Positions 10,217 through 20,279 of a stretch of DNA of 64,000 nt are shown piece by piece; within the stretch, counting starts at the first letter, position 1; the number at the start of each line of letters is the position of its first letter. Source of the stretch: Pyropia haitanensis (taxonomy: Eukaryota; Rhodophyta; Bangiophyceae; Bangiales; Bangiaceae). The stretch covers positions 2,418,001 through 2,482,000 of the forward strand of contig SDUX01000004.1 of NCBI GenBank assembly GCA_008729055.1. The letters run 5' to 3'. Both the position numbers and the translations under genes were made by a program. The notes below the pieces were generated by a model. It saw only the letters and a program-made list of their open reading frames with translations, did no database searches and had not been told where the DNA came from.

Positions 10217-12861
10217 TCAATTGCCGCCATCCCCGCTTCCAGGCAGAGACGCCAACCCCTCGGTTAAAGTTGCCTCCGCCTCCCCCGACACATCGTCCCC
10301 CCCACCTCCCCCCGCCGTACTCTGTGTCTGCCCGGCATGCCCGCCTGACCCGCTCGCTTCATCCTCCCCACAAGCTGCAGCACCATGTTGCCGCTGGCAG
10401 TGACGTTTAAGGTCCGACCTCGACGCAAACGCCTGGCGACATGACGGGCACCCGTACGGGCGGATGCCGCGGTGCACACGCCGTACGTGCCGCTCCACGG
10501 CCGACCGAGAGATGGCCCGAAACGGCGGCCGCCCGGGCGTGTTGCACTCAGTGCACACGTAGGGGCGAGCAGCGTGATGAACGGCTGCCACATGGGTGGT
10601 CAGGTGCCCCTTCTGTAGGCCCGTAAACTTGCAGCCAGGGTGCTCGCACGGCCACTGGCGGCGGCGCTCGTGGACGGTGGTTACGTGGCGTGTGACGTCA
10701 CTGCGTGAAGCAAACGCCGCGTCGCAAAGGGGGCATGGATGTACCTTTGCCCGACGCGCATGTGGGTCTGCATGAAGCTCTGGGGCAAGTGGGGAAGGTG
10801 TTGTGACCGTTGCCGCAAACGCCGGTGGCGCGGTAGCAGCGGAAGAGGTGGACGGCACGGAAGAAGAGGGAGGGTCCTCGCTCGTCGTGATGTCGCCGGT
10901 CGGCAGCGTCGGCGGCAGCACGATGGGGTTGCTGACCGGGCGAGCGGCGTCCACCGTGCTTGACCCCTCGACGTGTCGAGCAGCATCCAGAGAGGACGAG
11001 CTTCCCGAGTTGCTCAAGCTTCCAGTCAAGCGTCTGTTTGCTGCCAGCGGACAGCGCGCCTCAGCCATCGGCTGTTTGGCCTCGTTCGCGCAAATGCCTC
11101 GCTTGAGAGGTCGGCTACGACAAGACCGAACGACGCGGCCTCTTAGTGGTCTGGTACATCGCGCAGCGGCACGCATGTCCTTCGCCATCGAGCGACGGCT
11201 CTCGGTGCACCATGCAGCGGGGCGTTCATTCGTTTCCGTCGAGCCGGACTGCGTGCGCCGAGCAATGACGTCATCCAGTTGAGCTGAGCTCAGCGGCGAG
11301 ACCGCAAGAGGTCGCGCCAGGTCGTCCCTCCGTCCAGCATCTAGAGATGTCTTGGGTCCTTCTGGATCGCAGCTCTCGGCAGGGACACGGTTGCTGTTGT
11401 GGTTGCTTTCGAGCCTTGTCATGCCAATGAGACTGGTGTGCGCTCCCTCTGGCTTGCTCCATGTCCCATCTGTTTCAGACGCCGTTGCATCAATAGTGAG
11501 CGCGTCTGTGCTTGACGAGCCGCTAACGGCGTCAAAGGCGGCCACAGCTGCGTCAGTCATCACCCCCAAGTCGGCCGTCGTAAAGCTTGGTGAAGACGGT
11601 CCGCTGCTCCCCTCCCAAAGTGCCACCTCAGTGGGTACCAAGTCCATCAGTGCCGCGCCATCCCGTGGGGGGCTGGAAGCGCCATACCCAGGTGGCAGCT
11701 TTCCAAATGCCTTGCTCACCTCTGAGATTAGCCGGTGCGCCCGGGTCCGCTGGCGCGCCTCGTCTTCTTCCTTGGTCTTGCCACCTCCCATGACAGCTGC
11801 GTCGTTTGCCAGCGCCACCGTCGCCTGATAGATGGGCGTGCCCAGCCGCAGTGCGTCTGCGCTCGGCTGGTCCCCCCCCCGAGGATGGATCGGCGCATCG
11901 AGTTGGAGAAGAAGGACAGCGCATCGTCGGACCGGTGAAACGAGTAGCGGTAGCCAACAGGCGGCAGGGCGGTCACGACCCCCATCTCGGATGCCGACGT
12001 GTCGCCCCGCGTCGGGTCCTCTGGCGACGCCGCCATGATGGCCGCGGCGTACTGCTGGAGTTCAAAGGAAGATGTGCCCGCCAGCGCCAAGGCCCCTGCC
12101 GACCCGCACCACTGATCAAACGTGAGCATGGGTAGACCACGGACGGTCGCCACTTTGTGCGGGCATGGCTGCCGCACGGCTACGCCAACTGGACTGCAGT
12201 CGAGGCACACCTCGCTGCGCTCCCACGACCGCATCAGCAGCTGGGCCAGGCAGGCAGACCGCGGCGGCGCCTCGCCAATCGCGCCGGCTGAGTTGTACCA
12301 TCGGATAGCCTCGTGGAGAAACTGGCCCGTCTCCGCCAGCACGACCCGACGCTCGTGAACGAGCACCCGCCCGTCCACCGTATAGGCCGCCTCCACGTAA
12401 TCGAGACACGCCGACGACAGGTTCACCGCAAACCGCCGTCGAGTGCACACGTCTTCAAACGGGATGCCACAGACGGCAGAACCCATTGGGATGAACGGGT
12501 GGCCTCGGTGAGAGGCCAACACAGTCCCCATCACGAACGGGCCGACGGTGACCTGGGACAGCATGCACTCGCCATGCAGTGCCACTTCCGATGCGGGCTG
12601 GTCCTCAAAGTTCAAGCGGTAGACGATGCCAATATCCGACAACTTGCCCACGGGGGGGCGGTCAGTGGCGCAGCCAAAGAGCCATGCCCCGACTTCCGGG
12701 CAGTCCGCGACGTACGCATTGGACAGCCCAGCTACAATGGAGCCATCGGGTCGAGCCCGCGCGGCAACGAGGTGGGACTGCGCGCGGCGCGTAGCGGGCG
12801 TGCCGGGAGGATCGAGAGGGAGGGGCAGACTCCACTTGTCGCCAAAGCCAGGCACCGCCAT
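10217..12861 (-). CDS. C2H2 zinc-finger protein, tandem copy B (one-base frameshift)
   Basis: Paralogue of the gene at 3948-6830. It starts at the ATG complement 12859-12861 and ends at the TGA complement 10217-10219. The N-terminal region and all four C2H2 fingers are preserved. The run of C at 11872-11880 has 9 bases where copy A has 10, so the frame breaks after SILGGG. Downstream, the reading frame picks up exactly where expected and stays open to the fingers. The intact downstream frame with in-frame length change of the linker suggests purifying selection on a functional gene and a base-call error in the run. A real recent pseudogene cannot be excluded. The linker (about 11040-11620) is strongly different from copy A. 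Confidence 0.75.
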
Positions 12862-13424
12862 TGCAAAGGCCTGCGCCGGGCGGCAGTGGTCGCTCGCGAC
12901 GCCGGCTCTTTCCCGCACCACCAGTAGAGCCGCTCACGACGGCGCCACGACGCAGAACGTTCTCCACTAGCCGTGCCGTTCGCGTTGTTCAACCCCTTTT
13001 CATTCTCTTACTCGATTGCGGCTGCGCCACTCTTTCAAACCGCCACCCGGAGGAGTCGCTCGTTCACAGGCCGTGCGAAGCGTGGTACACAACCGCCCCC
13101 ACAGACCCTAACAGGACAGATGCAAAGGTCACCTCGCGCGGCATCCACCTGCTAAGACTCCAGAAGCGAGTGTCCCCGGCGGTCCGCGGATGAGCAAAGC
13201 GCCTGGGCAAGACGCTACGCTCAGTCTTGCCTGGGTGGCAAGCTGCTCGGGCGCCGGCCTTCGCAACAGCCACTGGATCTTCTAGAGGCTCCTATGCGCT
13301 TCCACCCGGCATCTTTGATGCCAATCATAGCACGAATACAGTCAAAGTATTATCGTGGTGGTAACCGTCGCCATATTGGTGGGTGAAGCTACCGGACGAG
13401 CGAGCGCTCGACCGCCAGTCGCCG

Positions 13425-14150
13425 GCAGCAGACCACCTGGACCAGATACCTTGCCGGGCCCAGTGGACAGAAATCGTGTGACACTGTTGATGTGGCTCCG
13501 CCCTGCCCTTCAAGTGTGCTACAGGGAGTGGGGAGCGTACCGCCAGGGGTGTGGCGCCACTCGACAGCCACAGGCGAGCCCCGCGAGTCAATCAGCCACA
13601 CGTGGCGGGCGCGCGGGGTATCCCTGTTGATGCCGGTCGTAGTGGCAGAAACGAGGCGCCTCCACCTCGAATGAGCATTCAACTGTCAGCATCCACACCG
13701 TGGGTGGCGCTGATTGACTGCACGGCTGCAGCAATCCGTCACGCCGCGGCCCGGGCTGGCGGACACACCCACCGCGACGGCGTGCGTTTGACCGCCAAGA
13801 GCTTGGCGAGTGAGGGGGGGACCGGTGGCACCCCCCCATAGGGCGGTCGACATCATGGGCTGTTGATGTACGCCTCGTGAGGGCGTCGCCGGACATCCGT
13901 ACCGTCGCTGGGGCGCTGCGCGCAAACGACAGGCTGTGGCCGAGATTGCAGCGGGAATGTCCGTCCGGCTCGCCAGCACGTACCTGTCCAAGTGGGCGCA
14001 GGCCGTGGCTCCAGGCTGCTTCCCTTCGACGACCAGCAATCGCAGCCGGAGAGGTGATTGCACCTGTCGAAGCAGTTCTGTCTGCAGCGCCGGTGCGGCT
14101 CTCCGGTATCCGCGTGACACAGCTCGACTCGATTTTGCGTCGTTTCGTCA
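13425..14150 (-). repeat. Decayed relic, unit B
   Basis: Counterpart of 7630-8560 with the same order of patches. The minus strand again gives HVWLIDSRGSPVAVEWRH near 13590. No intact frame remains. I cannot assign a family. Confidence 0.4.
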
Positions 14151-14435
14151 TCCAGCCGAGTCGCACAAGTACGTACTCGTTGTGAAATTACATCCGAACG
14201 AGATCGCAACGACTTCGTTCAAGCACACCGTCGCCATGGGCTCCGTGCGACTCGGCCTCCCTTCCGCACCGCGATGCCTAAAGCCTGACTCCCCTGCCCC
14301 GCCGCTGCCCGTCCCTCGCGCTGTGCCCTATCGTTTGCCACCACATCTCCTTCTTCTCTGCTGGCGCGGTTGTCAACCTTCTGTTGCGGTTGTGGTTGTC
14401 TGACTGAGCCCGCGCACTGCGGCGGCCCGCCAGCG

Positions 14436-15290
14436 ATGGCGGCCTTTGCACCGGCTGCCACGCTGCCGACAAGGCGTGCGCCACCCGCTCCGCCTCTTGG
14501 TGGCCGCGTTGCCGCTTGCATATCTACCTTTACCGGCCGTCGTTTGGCGGTTGCGCCTGCCCCTCCCCTCCCTCACGGCGGCACTGGCCCTCCTCCCGCC
14601 CTGCCGTCTCGGACTGCGCCGACAGCACGCTTCCGGCGAGGCCTGCCTCCCTCCCCTGAGCTGTACCCAACGGCGTGGGAGGTGCCGCCCCTGCGGGACA
14701 TCCATTGGGGCCTTCTCGACATGGCCACCCTGCGGGGAAAGGTCCTGTGGGTGATTAACGTCGCGTCGGAGGACGACGAGTCGGACGCCAAGTACACGCA
14801 CATGATGCGGATGCATGACATCTACAACCCCGCTGGTCTGGAGATCCTGGCCTTCCCCTGCAATTGGTACGGGCAAAAGGAGCCAGGCGACAATGAAGAC
14901 ATCGCGGCGCACGTCAAGGAGAAGTACGGGGTCCGCTTCCACATGATGGCCAAGGGGGACATTGAGGAGAATCCGTTGTTTGGGATGGGGCTCGACACCT
15001 TTCCTGTACCGCCCGAGGTGGTGTGGAACTTCCACGGCAGCTTCCTGTTCAACCGGGAGGGCATGTGCGTGGCACGCTTTGGGCTGACGGACGGCGAGGA
15101 GGCAGTGGAGGCGGCGATCAAAGAGCTGGTGGAGCGCCAGGCAGGGACGGGGTCCCGGCTGCTGACGCCCGAGAAGGCCAAGGTGGCAGATACCGAAGAG
15201 GAGATTGGGTCGACAACGGTAACTGTCATTGAGGAGGATGACGCTGTTCCTGTTGGTGAAGACGACTGGGGTGAGGAGGATGAAGAGTGA
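14436..15290 (+). CDS. Glutathione-peroxidase-fold protein lacking the catalytic Cys and Gln
   Basis: Predicted 284 aa from the ATG at 14436. An upstream ATG-like start at 14370 would add a 22-residue Cys-rich leader of no known type. The first about 70 residues are Ala/Pro/Arg-rich and resemble a plastid transit peptide. The GPx fold follows: GKVLWVINVAS (about 101-111), GLEILAFPCN (about 134-143), KEPGDNEDI and VWNF (about 196-199). In active enzymes NVAS-x-Cys carries the peroxidatic residue; here that position is Asp113. The active-site Gln of FPCNQF is Trp144. The structural Trp197/Asn198 are kept. The C terminus is a highly acidic tail. It is therefore probably not a peroxidase but a GPx-derived binding or regulatory protein. 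It is convergent with the ankyrin gene, 229 bp apart. Confidence 0.8.
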   Translation: MAAFAPAATLPTRRAPPAPPLGGRVAACISTFTGRRLAVAPAPPLPHGGTGPPPALPSRTAPTARFRRGLPPSPELYPTAWEVPPLRDIHWGLLDMATLRGKVLWVINVASEDDESDAKYTHMMRMHDIYNPAGLEILAFPCNWYGQKEPGDNEDIAAHVKEKYGVRFHMMAKGDIEENPLFGMGLDTFPVPPEVVWNFHGSFLFNREGMCVARFGLTDGEEAVEAAIKELVERQAGTGSRLLTPEKAKVADTEEEIGSTTVTVIEEDDAVPVGEDDWGEEDEE

Positions 15291-15519
15291 AGGGGGAAGG
15301 GCGCTGGTGGTGGGGGACATGTGGAGGTGTCTTCGGGGAAAAATTCCACCTGCGTGCGAGGAGCTGGGCTGGCCCGCGGAAGGCACGGTGGCCATGCGTA
15401 GGGCGAGGCAAGAAAGACCAACAGGGCAATGCGGAGCCGAGGGGAGGGCCGGCACGTCTTGCAGCTACTGGGCCAGAGCACAGACGCGGACAACAAGTAC
15501 CGCACACCAACACATGGCC

Positions 15520-17628
15520 TCACTCGGCCGCGTGCTCTTGCAGAGCCGCAAAAAAACGGCGCCCCCGGCGGACAGCGCCCCAGGGCATCGCCCCCCCCTT
15601 GTACTCGGCGAGCAGCAGTGTCACCATCTCGGCGGGATCCTCCTGGGTTGCGACCGCCCCGGTCACGTCCTGGGCGACTGCCACGGGAATGACGGCGGCG
15701 GCAAGGTCCGCCGCCTGGTCGGCGGTGAAGCCAGTCCCAACAAACGCTACAAACGCGGCGGCAACCTCGGCAGCAGTCGCCGTCGGAGAAACGGATGGAA
15801 TGACTGCAACGGGGGAGACGGTCAGCAACGCGGGGGTCTCCACTGGCGGCGTGGCCTCAACAGGAAGGGCGGAAGACGGACGTGACGCCCTCGGTGTTGA
15901 CTTGGCCGACGCTCGGGCCGGAGGTCCCGCCCCACTCGTGCCCGCCGACGCTGAAGCCGACACTTCCGCCGGCGCTGCAGCCGGCACAACCGCCAGTCCA
16001 GAACGTCGCAGAGAACGCTTGCTGGCCATCGCAAGGCCTCCCCTCTTCGCGGCAAAGGCCATGCCCTCAGACCGCCGGCGCTTATTCGCAGACAGCGGGG
16101 ACCCCCCGCGCCACCCCCCGTCGCCGCCGCGCCCCTCACGTGCAACGTCACCCCCCCGCGGCGGCATCTGCGGCCAGTCCTCCTGCAGCCGCCGCGCGAG
16201 CTTGAGGTGCCCTGACCTCCGTGCGGCGCGGCGCGCGTCGCGCAACATCGAAGGACGAACCGCGGCGCCGCCCGCCGCTTCCAGCAGCACTTCAACGGTG
16301 GAAGCGTGGCCCTCGGCGGCGGCCTCGCTCAACGCCGTCACCCGCGCCGCGCTGCCGTCCACGCCACTCGCCGCTGCCGTAGCGTGCACGTTGGCGCCCG
16401 CGTCGAGCAGCCACCGTACGGCGGCGGTGTTGCCCTCGGCGGCTGAAAGCATGAGCGGGGTCTTACCGCCCGTAACGTCGCCGGCACCTCCGTCGGCCGG
16501 CACTTTCGCCGCCAGCAACACCCGCAGCACGGCGTCTGAGTTATGTTCGGCCGCCACGTGCAGGGCCGTGTGGGTCGAACGATAGGCGCCTGTGGGCGGC
16601 AGCCGCTGGCAGGGAACAGCCTGGCCAGTCGCCACGAGCAACTTGGCAATGGGGCCGTGCCCGACAAGCGATGCCAACATGAGCGGCGTCCATCCGTCGG
16701 ACCGGCGCCTCCCCGGCGCTGCACCAGCGTCCAAGAGCTTCCGAACGACACAAATATGACCATTATGGCTTGCAATAGAGAGCGGCGTCGAGCCATCGTT
16801 GATGGCAGCGTCAACAGCCGCGTTAGCGTCCAGCAGCGCAGTAACCACGTCCTCAGCGCCCACTTCCGCGGCCATATACAGGCTGGTAAAGCCCCCGCGT
16901 CGCTTCGCATTGACGTTCGCGTGGTACTTGAGGAGTTCGTGCACAACTGCTACACGTCCTTCGGAGGCGGCCACTATGAGAGGCGTCCACCCGCCATCGG
17001 CGATGGCATCGACGGCCGCACCGGCACGAAGTAAACACCGGCACATGGTCACGTGACCTTCATAGGCCTCCAGATGGAGCGCCGTCCAGCCATCACAGCG
17101 GACGGCGTTGACATTCGCTTCGCGTGCAACCAGTAGCTCCTCCACTCGGCGCTTCTTGCTCATGGCTGCGAGCAACAGCGGGGTGTATCCATCCCTGTCG
17201 ACGGCCTCAATGTCCGCACCCGCATCGAGCAGCAGTGCCACTGACCGCTCGTCACCAGATGCCACAGCCAGTCGTAGCGGTGTTTCCCCGCATTCCGTTC
17301 GTACGTTTACGTCCGCCTTTTCCTTGACCAACAGCCGGGCGGCGGTGAAGTAACCACCAGCCACCGCGACGCACAGCGGGGTGAACCCGTCCAGGCGCGG
17401 AGCATCAACCGCCGCGCCGGCTCGGAGGAGGACGTCGGTGATGGACACCCGGTTGTGGTCCACCGCCACATGAAGAGCAGTCGCCCCGTTGACGCCCAGG
17501 GGCGCTGTCAGCAGCAAGTCGGCGGTCGTGTTGAGCAAGTCCACCACCCGGGCTGTGTCCGCCGCGCGGCAGGCTCGGTAGAACACGTGCGAGGCGTCAC
17601 TTGCGGAGGAACGTAGCGTGGTAGGCAT
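15520..17628 (-). CDS. Ankyrin-repeat protein
   Basis: Predicted 702 aa from the ATG at 17628 (MPTTLRSS). The frame stays open upstream to 17889 but that part is Arg/Pro-rich and likely leader. About 12 ankyrin repeats run from residue 48 to about 470, each with the G-x-TPL/TAL-x-A core and a terminal GA/N-x-DA loop. The repeat block is followed by a basic stretch with two nuclear-localisation-like clusters (NKRRR and KRSLRRSG) and an Ala/Pro/Val-rich tail ending in FFAALQEHAAE. No catalytic domain is seen, so it is probably a scaffold or nuclear adaptor; the partner is unknown. The gene is intronless, on the same strand as the hydrolase gene 0.5 kb upstream. Confidence 0.85.
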   Translation of the reverse strand: MPTTLRSSASDASHVFYRACRAADTARVVDLLNTTADLLLTAPLGVNGATALHVAVDHNRVSITDVLLRAGAAVDAPRLDGFTPLCVAVAGGYFTAARLLVKEKADVNVRTECGETPLRLAVASGDERSVALLLDAGADIEAVDRDGYTPLLLAAMSKKRRVEELLVAREANVNAVRCDGWTALHLEAYEGHVTMCRCLLRAGAAVDAIADGGWTPLIVAASEGRVAVVHELLKYHANVNAKRRGGFTSLYMAAEVGAEDVVTALLDANAAVDAAINDGSTPLSIASHNGHICVVRKLLDAGAAPGRRRSDGWTPLMLASLVGHGPIAKLLVATGQAVPCQRLPPTGAYRSTHTALHVAAEHNSDAVLRVLLAAKVPADGGAGDVTGGKTPLMLSAAEGNTAAVRWLLDAGANVHATAAASGVDGSAARVTALSEAAAEGHASTVEVLLEAAGGAAVRPSMLRDARRAARRSGHLKLARRLQEDWPQMPPRGGDVAREGRGGDGGWRGGSPLSANKRRRSEGMAFAAKRGGLAMASKRSLRRSGLAVVPAAAPAEVSASASAGTSGAGPPARASAKSTPRASRPSSALPVEATPPVETPALLTVSPVAVIPSVSPTATAAEVAAAFVAFVGTGFTADQAADLAAAVIPVAVAQDVTGAVATQEDPAEMVTLLLAEYKGGAMPWGAVRRGRRFFAALQEHAAE

Positions 17629-18171
17629 GGTGGCAATCGAGAGGGGGGGGAACACAAGCGCTGCCCACCGCCGGCGACGGCGGGGCCGCCCCCGCCGTCG
17701 CTGGGGAGGGGCAACAGGTGTGCCTATCGAGCGCGCGGGCAGCCCGACGCGGTGGTCCGCGGGCTGTGGTCGAGGCTCGCACCTACTTCTCATGAGCCAC
17801 CTCGCAGGAAGACCACAGGGCAGCGCGTGGCCTTTCAGGATGCACACAGACGAAGCGTGATTGTGCTCAAGCACAGGTCTGTGGATCATGGAAATGTAAT
17901 TGATACGGAATTGCTGTAGTTAAACGGGCGCGGCCGTCATACGGCTGACGCGGCAGCCTTGCGGAGACCCGACGCTGGCCGAGGGTTGAAGCGACGGGGT
18001 GTCAGAGAAGCAACGAAAAAGATGCAGGCGAGGTCAGGAAGAAAGAAACAGGAGCACACCGCAACCTGAGAAGCAAAAAGTCGTATCTGAGAAGGTGCTC
18101 TCCGAGCGGGTGGGCCGGCCGTCTCTTCCCAGACAGAGACATCCAGCACGTGCGCCGGGCAAGGAAGCCCC
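17629..18171. other. Intergenic region
   Basis: Promoter side of the ankyrin gene and 3' UTR of the hydrolase gene, both on the minus strand. No further gene or RNA was recognised. Confidence 0.5.
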
Positions 18172-19689
18172 CTAGGCAAACTGCATGTCCCCGCTGTCCT
18201 GCAGCGTATCCCGTGGCAAGGGCTCGGCGCACAACAGCCCCTCTCGCTCCAGCTTGTCCATGAATGCAGACACGGACGTGAAGTAGTTCTTGTTGGTCCA
18301 CGTCCGGCTGTGGGTGCCGTCGCTGATGGGCACAAACTCAGTGTAAGACGAGGAAGCCTCAGCCAGCTTGTGCAGCTGCTTCATCATGTCGGGAGGGATG
18401 TAGGCGTCACGCTGGCCGCTGAGGAAGAGCATGGGCAGGGTGAGACTGCGGATGCGGGACGTGCTCCGCCACTGGTTGCGGGAGAGGTAGCGGAAGACGC
18501 CCAGGAAAGGAAACTCGCGGTTGATCATGTCGAGCAGACTCGTAAAGGTGTTTTCCAGCACCAGCGCGTTGACAAACTGCTCGTACCGCTTGACAAAGTG
18601 GAGGGCGACGGCACCGCCGAGGCTCTCCCCAAACACCCACAGCCGCCCGCCGTCAATGTCCGTCCGCGCGCGCAGGTACTCAAACGCACCGTCTGCATCG
18701 CGGCACATACCCTTCTCGTTGGGGGACCCCCCCGAGCTCCCGTACCCACGGTAGGAGGTCAGGAGCACATTGCAGGCGCACTTTTCAAAAAAGCCGGCCG
18801 CCTTTTTCAGCCGGAAGCTCGCGTTCTTGTCCGTCCCATGAAAGTAGACCAGCGTGCGGGCGGTGCGGTACTCCTGGCCGGGCCGCCGGATGAACCAGCC
18901 GTTGATCTCCACGCCGTCCATCGTGCAAAACGACACGTCGTCAAAGTCTGGCATGCCAAAGTCGTCTGGGGCGCCCCGCGACACCCGTGACGGCTTGTAT
19001 ACCAGCCGGTCCTGGATGCCGTAAAAGACGGCAATCATGGCGGCAAAGGCGACGGAAAAGAGCGCCACGGCGAGCGTCGCCACCTTGGTCGCCAGCACCA
19101 GCGGCGCGTCCCCCTCGGCGGGCATGACGCGGAGCAGGCGCGCGCGTAGCGGGGCGGGCCCAACGTCGCGGGCCGCCACCCGCGCCGTCGGCGGCGCCCC
19201 CACCGTCACGCCCACCGCCGCCGGCGACGCGAGCGCGGCGGGCGCCGACGCCGCCACCGCCCGGCGGGCGGTGGGCGCCGCCCCCAGCAGCAGCAGCAGC
19301 ACCGCGGAAGCGACGGCACCCAGCCGGCGGCGCCACGGCGCCGCCGTCCCGCACGTCCGCGCCGACGCTGCCGGCCGCGCGGCCGCGACGGGGAAGAGCG
19401 GCGGCACCAGCAGCGGGGCGGGCGTCGGCGGCCCGGCGGGCGGGATTCCCGCCTCACAAGACACATGTGCAGGGGAGGGGGGGGAGCCGCCGCGGCGGAA
19501 GATGGCCACCGGCGGGTAGCTGCGGGCAGCGCACCGGCGACGGGCGGCAGCGGCCGGCGGCGGCGAGCCCCATTGACCACGGACGGGCGGGGGGCGGGGG
19601 GCACCGCCGCGGCGCGCCAGCGTCAAGCCGCCCACGTGCAGCGGACGGGACGGCCACAATGCCGCGGGGGAGACGAAAGCCATGGCCAT
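18172..19689 (-). CDS. Plastid-type alpha/beta hydrolase (Bem46/WAV2/ABHD13-like)
   Basis: Predicted 505 aa from the ATG at 19689 (MAMAFVSPAALW). The first about 190 residues are Ala/Pro/Arg-rich with a transit-peptide character and a hydrophobic stretch. A clear membrane helix follows (LATKVATLAVALFSVAFAAM), then the hydrolase fold: YFHGTDKN oxyanion loop, nucleophile elbow GESLGG with Ser356, acid Asp428 in SGQRDAYIPP, and base His460 in DGTHSRTW. The sequence order and the single anchor helix match the Bem46/ABHD13 family of membrane-bound serine hydrolases, whose natural substrates are largely unknown. It could deacylate lipids or proteins at a plastid or endomembrane. No intron is visible. 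Confidence 0.85.
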   Translation of the reverse strand: MAMAFVSPAALWPSRPLHVGGLTLARRGGAPRPPPVRGQWGSPPPAAAARRRCAARSYPPVAIFRRGGSPPSPAHVSCEAGIPPAGPPTPAPLLVPPLFPVAAARPAASARTCGTAAPWRRRLGAVASAVLLLLLGAAPTARRAVAASAPAALASPAAVGVTVGAPPTARVAARDVGPAPLRARLLRVMPAEGDAPLVLATKVATLAVALFSVAFAAMIAVFYGIQDRLVYKPSRVSRGAPDDFGMPDFDDVSFCTMDGVEINGWFIRRPGQEYRTARTLVYFHGTDKNASFRLKKAAGFFEKCACNVLLTSYRGYGSSGGSPNEKGMCRDADGAFEYLRARTDIDGGRLWVFGESLGGAVALHFVKRYEQFVNALVLENTFTSLLDMINREFPFLGVFRYLSRNQWRSTSRIRSLTLPMLFLSGQRDAYIPPDMMKQLHKLAEASSSYTEFVPISDGTHSRTWTNKNYFTSVSAFMDKLEREGLLCAEPLPRDTLQDSGDMQFA

Positions 19690-20279
19690 GGGTTGTGTAG
19701 GGGAGTGGGGACGTGCCACCTGGGTGAGGGGGGGGCGGGAGGGGGGGGGGCAGGGAGCGACGCCGGGCAAAGCGACCAACTCCGCCCGAAGGATCCCAAT
19801 GGACGCACGGCGTCCACGCGGGCAATAGGAGCGCTCTGCGGGGCCAAGCCGTCATCACCTCACGATTGGGTGCGGTTGAGGTCGGGGTTTCGTACCAACG
19901 AGGGTCGGTACAAATTGCGTACAGGTACACCCGATTGTGTCTGATGTGGTCACAGTCCAGGCCAAGATCAATTCTGGGAAACAAGCTGTCAGCCAGCCGT
20001 TGTGCCGGATATGCCCTGTTGACCAATGCGAAGATGACCCGGACCCAGACATTAGATCGCGGACAAAATTGGAAATACACAACGGCTTTGCTGAAGCAGT
20101 CAGACAACGGCGCGACTCGCACCAACACAGCAGAGTCCGCGCCAGTCTTGCTCTCGGCCGCCGCCGTCGGTCGTCCACGCTCACCAGAAAAAAGCGCGGA
20201 CAACGCGTCGTCACGTGGAGAGTCGATGACGCGTACTGCCGGCGCCTCGTGTTCCGATCGACGTGCCCCGCCCCCGCCC
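19690..20279. other. Intergenic region
   Basis: Between hydrolase start (19689) and aldo/keto reductase stop, both minus strand. 19790-20230 is notably less GC-rich than its surroundings. No gene is recognised. Confidence 0.5.

Larger units (their letters stand above)
10189..14190 (-). repeat. Second unit of the zinc-finger tandem duplication (unit B)
   Basis: From about 10189 (matching about 3920) the sequence follows unit A: 3' UTR, zinc-finger gene, upstream relic. The offset is 6269 nt across the finger-coding end and 6032 nt across the N-terminal coding end, so copy B lacks a net 237 nt (79 codons) in the linker. The offset falls further to about 5520-5540 in the upstream relic. Coding blocks are nearly identical while linker and upstream DNA have diverged. 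Confidence 0.8.
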
